Source: Luteimonas chenhongjianii (GTDB lineage: Bacteria > Pseudomonadota > Gammaproteobacteria > Xanthomonadales > Xanthomonadaceae). Taken from it: a stretch of DNA of 64,000 nt. The translations under genes and the position numbers were made by a program. This document shows positions 19,948-37,925 of the stretch, in pieces. The notes beneath the pieces were generated by a model that ran no database searches, was not told the origin of the DNA, and saw nothing but the letters and a program-made list of their open reading frames with translations. The stretch is taken from the NCBI RefSeq assembly GCF_002327105.1, contig NZ_CP023406.1, positions 3,162,001 through 3,226,000 of the forward strand. The letters are read 5' to 3'. Every line of letters begins with the position of its first letter. Position 1 is the first letter of the stretch.

Positions 19948-21240
19948 TCAGGCCCTGCGCAGGCGTGCGTAGAAGAACCCGTCCATGCCCGCTTCGCCGG
20001 GCAGACGCTGGTGGCCGGCGCCGGTGTCGCGACCGAAACGCGCGTCGAGCGGCTCCAGCGCGAAGTCCGGATGGTCGGCAAGGAAGCGTTCGACCTGGGC
20101 GGCGTTCTCGCGTCGCAGGATCGAGCAGGTCGCGTACAGCAGGATGCCGCCGGGTGCGACGAGGCTCGCGAGTGCATCGAGCAGCTGCGCCTGCAGGGCG
20201 ACCAGTGCGTCGAGATCGCGCGGCCGGCGATGCAGCAGCACGTCGGGCTGCCGGCGCACGATACCGGTCGCCGAACACGGGGCGTCCAGCAGCACCGCAT
20301 CGAAGGGGACGCCATCCCACCAGCGCGCGGGGTCGAGCGCGTCGGCGGTGCGCACCTGCGCCTGCGCGCCGAGGCCCAGGCGCGCGAACGTCTCTTCGAT
20401 GCGGGCCACGCGCGGCGCGGCGATGTCGATCGCCAGCAGACGCAGGGCGGGATCGTGTTCGAGCAGATGCGCGCTCTTGCCGCCAGGCGCCGCGCAGGCA
20501 TCGAGCACGCGCGCGCCGGCTGCCGGCGCCAGCGCTTCGCGCACCCGCTGCGCGGCAGCGTCCTGGATCGACACGTCGCCGTCGTTGAAACCGGGCAAGG
20601 CATCGACCGGCACCGGCGTGGCGAGACGCAGGGCATCGGGCATGTCGGCGGGGGCGTCGGCCTGCAGGCCCGCGCCAATGAGTCGGGTGTAATACGCATC
20701 GCGGGTGCCGTGGCGGCGGTTCACCCGCAGCCATTGCGGCGCTTCGGCGGCGCTGGCCGAAAGGATCGCATCCATGTCGGCTGGCCAGTCGGTGCGTACC
20801 TGCGCCAGCAGCCACGCCGGCCATGCCGCGTCGACGCTGGCAGCCGGCAGGCCGTCCTTCTGGGCCCGTCGCAACAGCGCGTTGACGAGGCCGGCCTGGT
20901 GGGCGCGGCCGATCAGGCGCGCCGCATCGACGGTCGAATTGAGCGCGGCATGCGCCGGCAGCGCCATCGGATCGAGCTGGGCGAAGCCGGCGTAGAGCAG
21001 CGCGCGCAACGGTGCGTCACGGCTCCCGAGCGGGCGTGGCATCCAGCTCGACAGCGCCGCGGCATACCGGCCCTGGTGGCGTACCGCGGCGAACGCCATC
21101 GCCTCCACCAGCGCGCGGTCGCGGACATCGTCGATGTCCGCCAGTGCCGTCGACAGCTCACCCTTCAGCGAGCGGCCCTGATGCAGTACCGCGTCGATGA
21201 CCCGGGCTGCAGCCGCCCGTGCGTGCGCGCCGTGATCCAT
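19948..21240 (-). CDS. rsmB: 16S rRNA (cytosine(967)-C5)-methyltransferase
   Basis: Methylates C967 of 16S rRNA. The 430-residue protein has an N-terminal NusB-like domain (AAARVIDAVLHQGRSLKGELS; LNSTVDAARLIGRAHQAGLVNALLR). The C-terminal SAM-dependent domain has DACAAPGGKSAHLLE and the two catalytic-Cys motifs LLDAPCSATGIVRRQPD and LLYATCSILRRENA. The ATG at 21240 is one base after the fmt stop, so fmt and rsmB form a tight operon downstream of def. Confidence 0.96.
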   Translation of the reverse strand: MDHGAHARAAAARVIDAVLHQGRSLKGELSTALADIDDVRDRALVEAMAFAAVRHQGRYAAALSSWMPRPLGSRDAPLRALLYAGFAQLDPMALPAHAALNSTVDAARLIGRAHQAGLVNALLRRAQKDGLPAASVDAAWPAWLLAQVRTDWPADMDAILSASAAEAPQWLRVNRRHGTRDAYYTRLIGAGLQADAPADMPDALRLATPVPVDALPGFNDGDVSIQDAAAQRVREALAPAAGARVLDACAAPGGKSAHLLEHDPALRLLAIDIAAPRVARIEETFARLGLGAQAQVRTADALDPARWWDGVPFDAVLLDAPCSATGIVRRQPDVLLHRRPRDLDALVALQAQLLDALASLVAPGGILLYATCSILRRENAAQVERFLADHPDFALEPLDARFGRDTGAGHQRLPGEAGMDGFFYARLRRA

Positions 21241-21241
21241 C

Positions 21242-22168
21242 TCAGGCGCCCACCGCGCGCAGATCGCTGCGCGCATTGAGGTAGTCGGCGACGTCGATCG
21301 CGCGGCCACCGGCGCGCTGCACCCGCTGCAGGCGCAGGGCACCCTCGCCGCAGGCGATATCGATGCCCTGGCGGCCGGCAAACAGCACCGTGCCCGGCGT
21401 CTGGGCGTGGGCGAGCGGCAGCGCACTTGCGGCATGGATGCGCAGGCGCTCGCCGGCCACTTCGGCCTCGGCCACCGGCCAGGGATCGAAGGCGCGCACG
21501 GTATTGGACAGCTCGATCGCCGGTCGCGACCAGTCCAGTCGCGCCTCGGCCTTGTCGAGTTTGTGGGCGTAGGTGATCCCTTGCGCCGGCTGCGGGTTGA
21601 GTGGCAGCTGCATGCCGACGCGCAGCAGGCCGAGGCCGTCGGCCAGGACCTGGGCGCCGAGAACCGCGAGCCGGTCGTGCAGGCTGCCGCCGGTATCGGT
21701 CGGCGCGATCGGCGTGGTCTGACGCAGCAGCACCGGGCCGGTGTCCAGGCCTTTCTCCATCTGCATCAGGCATACGCCGGTTTCGGTGTCGCCGGCCTGG
21801 ATCGCCCGCTGGATCGGCGCCGCGCCACGCCAGCGCGGCAGTAACGAGGCATGCACGTTCCAGCAGCCGTACTTCGGGATATCGAGCACCGCCTGCGGCA
21901 GCAGCAGGCCGTAGGCGACGACGATGATCAGGTCGGGCTCCAGCGCGCTCAGCGATTCGAGCACCTCGCGGCCCTTCAGCCGCTCGGGCTGATCCACCGC
22001 CAGTCCGCGCTCGAGCGCCGTCCGCTTGACCGGGGAGGCGGTCAGCGCCCGCCCCCGCCCGGCGGGCCGGTCGGGCTGGGTGTAGACCGCGACGACCTCG
22101 TTGCGCGCGTCGGCAGCCAGCAGCGACGGCACGGCGAAGTCGGGGGTGCCGGCGAAGACGAGTCTCAT
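21242..22168 (-). CDS. fmt: Methionyl-tRNA formyltransferase
   Basis: Formylates initiator Met-tRNA using 10-formyltetrahydrofolate. It has 308 residues: N-terminal formyltransferase domain beginning [19 protein letters not shown], with [12 protein letters not shown], the catalytic Asn/His in [20 protein letters not shown], and [17 protein letters not shown] with the catalytic Asp. The C-terminal tRNA-binding OB-fold contains [13 protein letters not shown]. The ATG at 22168 is chosen because the family starts at MRLVFAG; a longer frame adds unrelated residues. It lies between def and rsmB. Confidence 0.97.
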   Translation of the reverse strand: MRLVFAGTPDFAVPSLLAADARNEVVAVYTQPDRPAGRGRALTASPVKRTALERGLAVDQPERLKGREVLESLSALEPDLIIVVAYGLLLPQAVLDIPKYGCWNVHASLLPRWRGAAPIQRAIQAGDTETGVCLMQMEKGLDTGPVLLRQTTPIAPTDTGGSLHDRLAVLGAQVLADGLGLLRVGMQLPLNPQPAQGITYAHKLDKAEARLDWSRPAIELSNTVRAFDPWPVAEAEVAGERLRIHAASALPLAHAQTPGTVLFAGRQGIDIACGEGALRLQRVQRAGGRAIDVADYLNARSDLRAVGA

Positions 22169-22268
22169 GAGCGGTTTCCTGACAGGCAGCGGCAAAAAGC
22201 GGAGCGCCCACGCGCGTGTCCCGCAACGGCGACTCCGGGATCGGCGGGCGGCGTGCGCGGCGTGGCGA

Positions 22269-22784
22269 TCAGTCGCGACCCTTGCGCAGCTTCTCGAGCT
22301 TCTTCAGCGCGCGGTCGCGCTTGAGCGGCGACAGATAGTCGATGAACAGCTTGCCGTCGAGATGGTCGATCTCGTGCTGCACGCACGTCGCCAGCAGGCC
22401 GTCGACGCTCATCTCGAACGGTTTGCCATGCCGGTCGAGCGCAGTGACGGTGATGCCGTCGGCGCGGGTCACGTCGGCGAACACGCCCGGGATCGACAGA
22501 CACCCCTCGGTGTGGACGCGCAGATCGTCGGAGCGATCGCGCACTTCCGGATTGACGAACACCAGCGGCTGCTCACGGCCCTCGGTCACATCGATGACCA
22601 TGAAGCGCGCATGGGTGTCGACCTGGGTCGCCGCCAGGCCGATGCCGGGCGCCTCGTACATGGTCTGGAACATGTCGTCGATCAAACGCTGGAAGGCCGG
22701 ATCGGCGAAGGAGTCGGCGGCGACCGGTTCGGCCAGTTTGCGCAGCCGGGCGCTGGGGTATTCGAGGATCTCAAGCAGGGGCAT
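22269..22784 (-). CDS. def: Peptide deformylase
   Basis: Removes the formyl group from nascent polypeptides. The 171-residue protein has all three metal-site motifs: GIGLAATQV (about 49-57), EGCLSIPGV with the Cys ligand, and QHEIDHLDG with two His ligands and the catalytic Glu. It heads the def-fmt-rsmB cluster on the minus strand and is divergent from the LysM gene. Confidence 0.97.
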   Translation of the reverse strand: MPLLEILEYPSARLRKLAEPVAADSFADPAFQRLIDDMFQTMYEAPGIGLAATQVDTHARFMVIDVTEGREQPLVFVNPEVRDRSDDLRVHTEGCLSIPGVFADVTRADGITVTALDRHGKPFEMSVDGLLATCVQHEIDHLDGKLFIDYLSPLKRDRALKKLEKLRKGRD

Positions 22785-22848
22785 GGTGGCAAACAGCGAA
22801 AGCGGTCACAGCCGCGGGAGCGAGGTTGGAATTGTAGCGCGGCCACAG

Positions 22849-22879
22849 TTGCGTCCGCGCCGGACTTTCAGGCTATATT
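22849..22879 (+). promoter_or_regulatory. Possible promoter for the LysM gene
   Basis: TTGCGT (22849-22854) and TATATT (22874-22879), separated by 19 bases, sit 40 bases before the LysM start. The spacer is slightly long, so this is tentative. Confidence 0.35.
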
Positions 22880-22918
22880 GCGCCGCTGCAAGGGGAAAAA
22901 CTTAAGGGGAGCAGGTAG

Positions 22919-24076
22919 ATGGCGGGCACGCTTCAGCGTCTTTCCAGGTCGCTACGCACGGGTTGTGCCGTCGCGTTGTTGACCGTCACCACGTTCGCCG
23001 CTGCCCAGCAGATGCGCGGAGACCATCCGGAAACCTATGTCGTGGTCCGCGGGGACACGCTATGGGACATCGCCGGTCGCTTCCTCGATCGGCCCTGGCT
23101 GTGGCCCGAGATCTGGCAGGCGAATCCGCAGATCGCCAATCCGCACCTGATCTATCCGGGTGACGTGATCAGCCTGGCTTACCTCAATCGGGTGACGATG
23201 GCGCCGGGGCCGCGGCCACTGGAAGCCTCGCCGATCAATGCGATCCCGCTGTCGGACGTCGAGCCATTCCTGAAGAACCGCCGGGTCGTGTTCGAGTTCG
23301 AAAACCTGCCCTACGTGCTCGGTCTGGAGGACGGACGCCTGCGCGGCAGCGTCGGCCGCAATGTCTACGTCAAGGGACTGGACGCTGCCCGTCCGGGCGA
23401 GCGCTATGCGGTGCTGCGCCCGGCCACGGAGTTCTACGGTGCTCGCGGCTCGCGCGATCTCGACTTCCGCGGCAAGCGCATCCCCGGCGAGAGCAACCTG
23501 TGGTCGCAGACCCAGCCGAAGTCCCGCCAGCAGGACGCGTTCCTCGGCTACGAAATGGTGCAGATGGGCGTGGGCACGGTGCTCCACGGCCCGACCGCGC
23601 AGAGCGACACCACGACGCTGGTGCTGGACAACGACGGCTTCGAGGCACGCGTGGGCGACCGTCTGGTCCCGGCGAATCCGCAGCCCTACGACCTGCAGTT
23701 CTTCCCGCACGCGCCGAGCGCCGAGGCACTCGCGGCCAATGCGCGCATCATCGGCGTGGCCGACATGCTGGTCACCGGTGGGCCGCGCGACGTCATCGCG
23801 ATCTCGGCCGGCTACCAGAACGGTGTCGACAACGGCACGGTGTTCTCGATCTGGCACGACGGTTCATACGTCATCGACCGGGTGAAGCACCCCAACACCT
23901 CGCAGATCACCAGCTCGCCCAACCCCGGGGTCAACCGCGATCGCCTGCCCGACGAGTACGCCGCGCACGCGATGGTGTTCCTGACCTTCAACTTCGTCAG
24001 CTACGCGCTGGTGATGGAAGGCGAGAAGCCGGTGCAGGTCGGCTACACGGTCAAGCACCCGGACGCCGAACAGTAG
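22919..24076 (+). CDS. Exported LysM peptidoglycan-binding protein
   Basis: A 385-residue secreted protein. A signal peptide (hydrophobic segment about 16-28, cleavage near FAAA-QQ) is followed by one LysM domain (TYVVVRGDTLWDIAGRF to PGDVISL, about residues 40-85), which binds peptidoglycan. The remaining 300 residues are a conserved but uncharacterised region found in Xanthomonad proteins beside dprA. RBS AGGGGAGCAG precedes the ATG. It is divergent from def and is followed by dprA. An envelope or cell-wall role is inferred. Confidence 0.88.
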   Translation: MAGTLQRLSRSLRTGCAVALLTVTTFAAAQQMRGDHPETYVVVRGDTLWDIAGRFLDRPWLWPEIWQANPQIANPHLIYPGDVISLAYLNRVTMAPGPRPLEASPINAIPLSDVEPFLKNRRVVFEFENLPYVLGLEDGRLRGSVGRNVYVKGLDAARPGERYAVLRPATEFYGARGSRDLDFRGKRIPGESNLWSQTQPKSRQQDAFLGYEMVQMGVGTVLHGPTAQSDTTTLVLDNDGFEARVGDRLVPANPQPYDLQFFPHAPSAEALAANARIIGVADMLVTGGPRDVIAISAGYQNGVDNGTVFSIWHDGSYVIDRVKHPNTSQITSSPNPGVNRDRLPDEYAAHAMVFLTFNFVSYALVMEGEKPVQVGYTVKHPDAEQ

Positions 24077-24112
24077 GCGGCGCCCGCCACGCGGGCTTTC
24101 CCGACCGGATCG

Positions 24113-24140
24113 GACGACGGCACCTTCGGGTGCCGTCGTC
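24113..24140 (+). terminator. Strong hairpin with TTCG loop after the LysM gene
   Basis: A twelve-base-pair stem closes a stable CTTCGG-type tetraloop, 37 bases after the LysM stop. No T-tract follows, so termination may need other factors. It lies 22 bases before dprA. Confidence 0.5.
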
Positions 24141-24162
24141 GTATGCGGCCTAGGCTTGGGCC

Positions 24163-25314
24163 ATGGACGACGATCGCGACCTGCAGGCGGTGCTGCGCCT
24201 GATCCATGCCGGCGGCGCCGCCGCGCCACGCCGCGCCCTGCTGTCGATGCCTGGCGGGCCGGCGTCCGCGCTCGACGCTGGCCCGGCCGTGTGGCGGGCC
24301 GCCGGGCTCGATGCGCGCCAATGCGCCCTGCTTGCCGGTGACGCGCCCGACATCGATCGCTGGCACGACTGGCTGACCGCCACATCCGCCCGGCAGCTGA
24401 TCGCCTGGCACGATCCCGACTACCCGGCGCTGCTGCGCAGGATGTCGGCGCCGCCACTGGCGCTGTTCGTCGAAGGCGACGTGGCACGGCTGTGGCGGGC
24501 GGGCATTGCCGTGGTCGGCAGCCGCGCGCCCACGGTCGGTGGCCGCGACAACGCGGCTACGTTCGCGCGACGGTTCGCAGTCGCGGGTTTCGCCGTGGTC
24601 AGCGGGCTGGCCAGCGGCATCGACGCGGCGGCGCACGCGGCCGCGCTCGACGCCGACGGGGACACAGTGGCGGTCCTGGGCAGCGGGATCGACCAGCCCT
24701 ATCCGCGCTCCAACACACGGCTGCATGCGCGCATCGTGGGCACCGGGACGGTGGTCAGCGAATACCCGCCGGGCACGCCGGCACGGCGCGAGCAGTTCCC
24801 AAGCCGCAACCGCATCGTCGCCGGACTCGCGCTGGGCACGCTCGTAGTGGAGGCCGCACACCGCTCCGGGGCATTGATTACCGCCAGGCTCGCCGCCGAC
24901 GCGGGTCGCGAGGTCTTCGCGATCCCCGGCTCCATCCACAATCCGATGGCGCGCGGCTGTCACCGCCTGTTGCGTGATGGCGCCACCCTGGTGGAAACGG
25001 CCGAGGAAGTGATCGATGCGCTTGCGGCAATCGCCGCCGGTCTGGCCGACGCCTTGCAGGGGCGGCTCTGCGCCCCCATTCAGAGGGGCAAGACGATACC
25101 CGCCGTGCCCGCTGAACAGCAGGCCTCCCCGTCATCCGATGGCGATCCGGACTACCACCGGTTGTGGAATGCCCTCGGGCACGACCCAACCGGTATGGAT
25201 GAACTGATCTCGCGCAGCGGATTGACGGTGGCCCGGGCGTCGGCCATGCTGCTGTCCATGGAGCTGGATGGACGTGTGGCTGCGGCGCACGGTCGGTATT
25301 CCCGAAAGTCCTGA
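24163..25314 (+). CDS. dprA: DNA-processing protein DprA
   Basis: Loads RecA on single-stranded DNA during natural transformation. The 383-residue protein has an N-terminal helical (SAM-like) region. The Rossmann-like DNA_processg_A domain carries VVGSRAPTVGG, VVSGLASGIDAAAHAAAL, VLGSGIDQPYPRSN, SEYPPGTPARREQFPSRNRI in part, and VVEAAHRSGALITARLA. A C-terminal winged helix (HDPTGMDELISRSGLTVARASAMLLSMEL) is present. It is followed by smg, a common pairing. Confidence 0.95.
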   Translation: MDDDRDLQAVLRLIHAGGAAAPRRALLSMPGGPASALDAGPAVWRAAGLDARQCALLAGDAPDIDRWHDWLTATSARQLIAWHDPDYPALLRRMSAPPLALFVEGDVARLWRAGIAVVGSRAPTVGGRDNAATFARRFAVAGFAVVSGLASGIDAAAHAAALDADGDTVAVLGSGIDQPYPRSNTRLHARIVGTGTVVSEYPPGTPARREQFPSRNRIVAGLALGTLVVEAAHRSGALITARLAADAGREVFAIPGSIHNPMARGCHRLLRDGATLVETAEEVIDALAAIAAGLADALQGRLCAPIQRGKTIPAVPAEQQASPSSDGDPDYHRLWNALGHDPTGMDELISRSGLTVARASAMLLSMELDGRVAAAHGRYSRKS

Positions 25315-25347
25315 CACGATGTGCCGCGAGGCGCAGGCCGAGGGGAA

Positions 25348-25821
25348 ATGAAAGAAAGCATCCTGGATGTCCTGCTGTACCTGTTCGAACACTACTTCAC
25401 CGAGGATGCGGACCTCGTCCGTGATCGCGACTCGCTGCAGAGCGGCCTGCTCCAGGCCGGATTCAGCCCCGCCGAAGTCAGCAAGGCTTTCGACTGGCTG
25501 GACGCATTGGCGGACCAGCGGCCGAGTGTGCCGGTGGTCCGCGCCGATGGCCCCACACGCGTCTACAGCGGTCCGGAGCTCGACCGGCTGGACGTCGACT
25601 GCCGGGGGTTCCTGATGTTCCTCGAGCAGCATCGCGTACTCGATTCCGACCAGCGCGAGCTGGTACTCGACCGCGTGATGGCGCTCGACCAGGACGAGCT
25701 GGACCTCGACGACCTGAAGTGGGTCGTGCTGATGGTGCTGTTCAACCAGCCCGGCAGTGAGGCGGCCTATGCGTGGATGGAAACGCAGATGTTCGACGAT
25801 GAGCCCGAGCCGGTGCACTGA
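25348..25821 (+). CDS. smg: Smg family protein (DUF494)
   Basis: A 157-residue acidic cytosolic protein of the Smg/DUF494 family, found next to dprA and topA in many gammaproteobacteria. It begins [17 protein letters not shown] and contains [25 protein letters not shown] and [17 protein letters not shown], all typical. RBS GAGGGGA is four bases before the ATG. The function is unknown. A hairpin terminator follows 26 bases after the stop. Confidence 0.93.
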   Translation: MKESILDVLLYLFEHYFTEDADLVRDRDSLQSGLLQAGFSPAEVSKAFDWLDALADQRPSVPVVRADGPTRVYSGPELDRLDVDCRGFLMFLEQHRVLDSDQRELVLDRVMALDQDELDLDDLKWVVLMVLFNQPGSEAAYAWMETQMFDDEPEPVH

Positions 25822-25847
25822 GCCGCCATCTTCAGGCCGGAATCGAC

Positions 25848-25871
25848 GAAAGGCGCCTGCGGGCGCCTTTC
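25848..25871 (+). terminator. Terminator after smg
   Basis: A ten-base-pair stem (GAAAGGCGCC with GGCGCCTTTC, loop TGCG). The A-run on the left arm and T-run on the right arm would suit termination in either direction. Confidence 0.65.
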
Positions 25872-26061
25872 TCGCGTCTGGCGCTTGGGGCGGCGACAGC
25901 GCGCCTGTAGGATGAACAGCGGGGAGTGGCCGGGCGTCCGGCCGCGCAGGGAAGCCACGCCAATGTCCGATCCGGTTCCACGCGCCGCCGGCAGGCCGGC
26001 GCCTCGGCTGCATGCCTATCGGCGCTCCGGTCGGACAGCGACCCGGCTGACGTCCCGAAGC

Positions 26062-26424
26062 ATGACCCGCTGGTATTACCTCGACGGTGGCAATACACGC
26101 CGCGGCCCGATTACTGCGGCCGCGCTGCGGCAATTGCGCCAGCGGGGCAGGCTGGACGACAGCACCCTGCCGTGGCGGGACGGACTGCCGGCATGGACGC
26201 CACTGCGCGGACTGGCGCAGAAACTGAACTGGCGGCGCGCATGCGTCCGGGGCCGCCGACGCACCTTCAAATCCCGCCCGGCACCAGAGACTGCCGGAGC
26301 CGCCTTGCATCCCGCCGGCGGCGGACCGGCCACCGGAGGCGCGAGCGTCGTGCCCGCGGCCGGCGCCCGGCGCCGTAACCCTCCGCTCCACTCCATCACC
26401 GACCCAGAGACCTTACGCCGATGA
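26062..26424 (+). CDS. Small GYF_2-domain protein
   Basis: A 120-residue protein whose first 55 residues are a GYF_2 domain (MTRWYYLDGGNTRRGPITAA; ALRQLRQRGRLDDSTLPWRDGLPAWTPLRGLA). The rest is a basic, low-complexity tail rich in Arg, Pro, Ala and Gly. The domain is a close duplicate of the N-terminus of the next gene. The frame continues upstream to 25963 (another ATG) without recognised similarity, so the start is uncertain. The stop overlaps the next ATG (ATGA). It may be a truncated duplicate of its neighbour rather than a working gene. Confidence 0.6.
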   Translation: MTRWYYLDGGNTRRGPITAAALRQLRQRGRLDDSTLPWRDGLPAWTPLRGLAQKLNWRRACVRGRRRTFKSRPAPETAGAALHPAGGGPATGGASVVPAAGARRRNPPLHSITDPETLRR

Positions 26425-27389
26425 CCGACTGGTACTACACCGATGCCCGGAACACCCGCCACGGCCCGGTGACGCTGCCCGCGCTGCTGCAGCTGCGTCG
26501 CGACGGCATCGTCCACGACGCCACCTTGCTGTGGCGCGAGGGCCTGGCCGATTGGCAGCCGCTGCGCGAGCTGGCGCCGGAACTCGCTGCCGACGGCGCT
26601 GCACCGGGCGTCATGCCCAGTGCCAATTCCTGGGCGTTGGAGCCGGTGCCCCCGCCGACGGAGGAAGCGCCGCACCCGGTGCAGGACCCCGGCTGGCGCG
26701 CCGTCGCCGCTGCCGGCGGCGTGCAGTCCGCCGATGCTGCGGGACGCGCAGCGGGCGCGGGGGCCGGCTCGCCCTACGCGCCGCCCGCATCGAACGTCGC
26801 GCGTCGCAGCACCGCCGTGCTCGGCCGCGATGTCGTGCTGGCCGGTTTCTGGAAGCGGGTGGCCGCCTACCTGATCGACAGCGTCATCGTCGGCCTGGCC
26901 GGCATGGCGCTGGCCGCGTTCGCACTCAGTTTTGCCGGGGTGGCGGGCCTCGGGCGCGGCGAGTGGATGAACGCGCTCGTGACGAACCTGATCTCGATCG
27001 CGCTTTCCGCCTCCTACTACGCCTGGTTCCATGCGTCGCACTCGATGGCCACGCCCGGCAAGATGGCCGTGGGTATCAAGGTGGTGCGGCTCGATGGCGA
27101 ACGGATCTCGCTCGCGCGTGCCATCGGCCGCTACTTCGCCACGATCCTCAGCGGGATGATCTTCGGCATCGGCTTCCTGATGGCCGGCTTCACCGAGCGC
27201 AAGCAGGCGCTGCACGACATGGTCTGCGACACCCTGGTGGTCGACCGCTGGGCCTTCACCGCCCATCCCGAGCTGCAGCGCCGCGAGCTCGGCACGGTGG
27301 CGGTCGTGGTGTTGGCGATTGGCGGCGTGCTGCTGGGACTGGCCCTGCTTGGGATCGTCGCAGCCGTCGGATTGGCCGTACTTTCCTGA
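26421..27389 (+). CDS. RDD-family membrane protein with N-terminal GYF_2 domain
   Basis: A 322-residue inner-membrane protein. The GYF_2 domain is at residues 1-55 (MTDWYYTDARNTRHGPVTLP; LWREGLADWQPLRELAPEL). A Pro/Ala linker with SPYAPPAS follows to about residue 130. The RDD domain then starts with VLAGFWKRVAAYLIDSVIVG and continues with ATPGKMAVGIKVVRLDG and SLARAIGRYFA. Predicted spans lie near 145-170, 185-205, 245-265 and a final one at 292-318. GYF-RDD proteins are common in Xanthomonads; the function is unknown, and some RDD proteins act as ion exchangers. Confidence 0.88.
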   Translation: MTDWYYTDARNTRHGPVTLPALLQLRRDGIVHDATLLWREGLADWQPLRELAPELAADGAAPGVMPSANSWALEPVPPPTEEAPHPVQDPGWRAVAAAGGVQSADAAGRAAGAGAGSPYAPPASNVARRSTAVLGRDVVLAGFWKRVAAYLIDSVIVGLAGMALAAFALSFAGVAGLGRGEWMNALVTNLISIALSASYYAWFHASHSMATPGKMAVGIKVVRLDGERISLARAIGRYFATILSGMIFGIGFLMAGFTERKQALHDMVCDTLVVDRWAFTAHPELQRRELGTVAVVVLAIGGVLLGLALLGIVAAVGLAVLS

Positions 27390-27453
27390 CCGGCAGCAGT
27401 GCCGGCGCTTGACAGCTACCGGCCTGCGTGATTCCACTATAAAAGCAATCGAC

Positions 27454-27474
27454 CGCCCGGGCCTGCCCCGGGCG
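27454..27474 (+). terminator. Hairpin between the RDD gene and topA
   Basis: An eight-base-pair stem (CGCCCGGG with CCCGGGCG, loop CCTGC), followed about 12-20 bases later by a T-rich stretch ending in TTTTT. It probably terminates the GYF/RDD operon, though it could also lie in the topA leader. Confidence 0.5.
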
Positions 27475-27529
27475 TCGTCATCTTCACCTTTTTGATGGGC
27501 CGCCCCGGTGCGCCCTGGATGCCGCCGAC

Positions 27530-30094
<2,565 letters not shown>

Positions 30095-30113
30095 GCGCGC
30101 GTCACCGATCCGC

Positions 30114-30680
30114 ATGAGCGCGATCCCGCTCGAAGTGCCCGCCGCCGCCGACTTGCTCGCGCGCGGCGGCGTCATCGCCTATCCCACCGAAGGTGTCTGG
30201 GGACTGGGCTGCGATCCCTTCGATCGTGCGGCGGTGCTGCGCCTGCTCGATATCAAGCAGCGCGCGGTCGACAAGGGCGTGATCCTGATCGCCGGCGCGG
30301 TCACGCAGCTCGACCCCATCGTCGACTGGAGCGCGTTGCCGCAGGCGCGCCAGGCCGCCGTCATGGCCAGCTGGCCCGGCCCCAACACCTGGGTGATGCC
30401 CGCGCGCGCGGACGTGCCGGGCTGGATCACCGGCGCGCACGCGAGCGTCGCGGTCCGCGTCAGCGCCCACGCGCCGGTCATCGCGTTGTGCGCCGCCTTC
30501 GGCGGTGCGCTGGTGTCGACCAGCGCCAACCTCTCAGGACATCCGGCCGTCACGACGCGCGATGCACTCGATCCGCATCTGATCGCCCGCATCGACGGCG
30601 TGCTCGTCGGCGAAACCGGCCGCCGGAGTTCGGCCTCGACCATCCGGGACGCGCATTCCGGCGACGTCCTGCGCGCCTGA
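30114..30680 (+). CDS. tsaC: L-threonylcarbamoyladenylate synthase (TsaC/YrdC)
   Basis: Makes threonylcarbamoyl-AMP for the t6A37 modification of tRNAs that read ANN codons. The 188-residue YrdC-fold protein has the N-terminal GGVIAYPTEGVWGLGCDPFD, KGVILIAGAV, WPGPNTWVMPA and the late GGALVSTSANLSGHPAVT motif of the substrate pocket. The length fits TsaC without the extra Sua5 domain. It lies 19 bases after topA, probably in the same operon. Confidence 0.94.
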   Translation: MSAIPLEVPAAADLLARGGVIAYPTEGVWGLGCDPFDRAAVLRLLDIKQRAVDKGVILIAGAVTQLDPIVDWSALPQARQAAVMASWPGPNTWVMPARADVPGWITGAHASVAVRVSAHAPVIALCAAFGGALVSTSANLSGHPAVTTRDALDPHLIARIDGVLVGETGRRSSASTIRDAHSGDVLRA

Positions 30681-30871
30681 TTCGCGACGCGGACAACGCG
30701 GGCGCCGAACTCGCGAGGCGGTTGCATTCGCAACTGAAACGCCGCCACAACCGCGGTTGTCGCACTGCACAATCTATGCTCTATTCCTAGTCCGGCGTGC
30801 ACGCGTCGATGCGACGCAAGGACCGTGGCGCTTCGATTCGGCGCCGGCCATCTGCCTCTCCACGGACTGCG

Positions 30872-35341
<4,470 letters not shown>

Positions 35342-35450
35342 TGTCCGCGCGATTCGCCCTCGCCCTGTCCGCTGGCGCCGGCTGTCGTGGCGTGCACACC
35401 GTGCCGGCGATGTCCACACCCTTCGCCGCGCGCATCTGCCGGGCGTTTGA

Positions 35451-36971
<1,521 letters not shown>

Positions 36972-37229
36972 CGCGCCGCATGGTCGCCCTGGCGCTCGAG
37001 CAGCGCGGGGTAGCGGCCCGCCGGGACCGGTCGTGGCCCGGGTCGGGCATCCCGCGCAGAAGGCCGGACCTCTCCCGCATCGCAACACCGCAGGCGTAGC
37101 GACGGGCGCGCTGACGGCTCGCGCATCGGCTACCCCAAGGTCCGGGCCCCCGCCCCCCTCGCGCTGAACCGGAGCGTCGCCATGTCCTGCGGGACTTGTG
37201 CGGGGCGCTGGAGCTTGCATGATGTCCCC

Positions 37230-37925
37230 ATGCGCCAATCCCTCCGCCCGCTCATTGCCTCCGCGTGCCTGCTGCTGTCGGCCGTGCCGGCGATGGCGCA
37301 GTCAACGGGCCAGGTCACGGTCTATCGCTGCACCGATGCCGGGGGAAACGTGACCATCGGCGATTCGCCGTGCGCCCGGGGGCAGACGCAGGAGATCCGC
37401 AACATGCTGCGCCCGGTCGACGGCGCGCCCCCGCCCGCGCGTCCCGCGGGACCGACCGCGCCTGTCGTCGATGCGCCGGCGCCGCAGGTCATCGTCATGC
37501 GGCCGCCGCAGCCGATGTACCGCTGCGTGCGGCCCGACGGCAGCCGCTACACCAGCGATTCGTCGGAAGGCAATCCGCGCTGGGTGCCGCTGTGGACGAT
37601 GGGCTATGGACCCCCGGTACGGCACGGACCCTCCACGCGCGTGGGCGTCGAGGTGGGCGACGGCAAGGGCCGCCTGGAGATCGACAGCCGTCCCGGCCAC
37701 CGCCCCGGCCCCCCTCCGATGCCGCGCGGCGGTTACTACGGCGCCGGCACCTGGATCCGCGATGACTGTCGGCCGATGCCGCAGGGCGAGATCTGTGGCC
37801 TGCTGAGCGACCGCCGCGAGGAAATCCGCCGTCGTTTCTTCAATGCGCAGCCGACCGAGCGTGCCGAACTCACCCGCGAGGAACGCACGATCAACGCGCG
37901 TCTGGCGCAGGACTGCGACCGTTGA
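37230..37925 (+). CDS. Exported DUF4124-like protein (paralogue 1)
   Basis: A 231-residue exported protein. The signal peptide (LRPLIASACLLLSAVPAMAQ) is followed by a DUF4124-type module (VTVYRCTDAGGNVTIGDSPCARGQTQE). A Pro-rich linker and a second half follow, with MYRCVRPDGSRYTSDSS repeating the module, then a Gly/Pro-rich stretch and a helical, Cys-containing C-terminus (DCRPMPQGEICGLLSDRREEIRRR). The ATG at 37230 begins the signal peptide. It shares the module and layout with the next gene, whose ATG overlaps this stop (TGATG). The function is unknown. Confidence 0.82.
   Translation: MRQSLRPLIASACLLLSAVPAMAQSTGQVTVYRCTDAGGNVTIGDSPCARGQTQEIRNMLRPVDGAPPPARPAGPTAPVVDAPAPQVIVMRPPQPMYRCVRPDGSRYTSDSSEGNPRWVPLWTMGYGPPVRHGPSTRVGVEVGDGKGRLEIDSRPGHRPGPPPMPRGGYYGAGTWIRDDCRPMPQGEICGLLSDRREEIRRRFFNAQPTERAELTREERTINARLAQDCDR

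Noticed and set aside
27409..27443. TTGACA and TATAAA as a topA promoter
   Set aside because: The spacer is 23 bases, too long for a standard sigma-70 promoter; either box might still be used with another partner.
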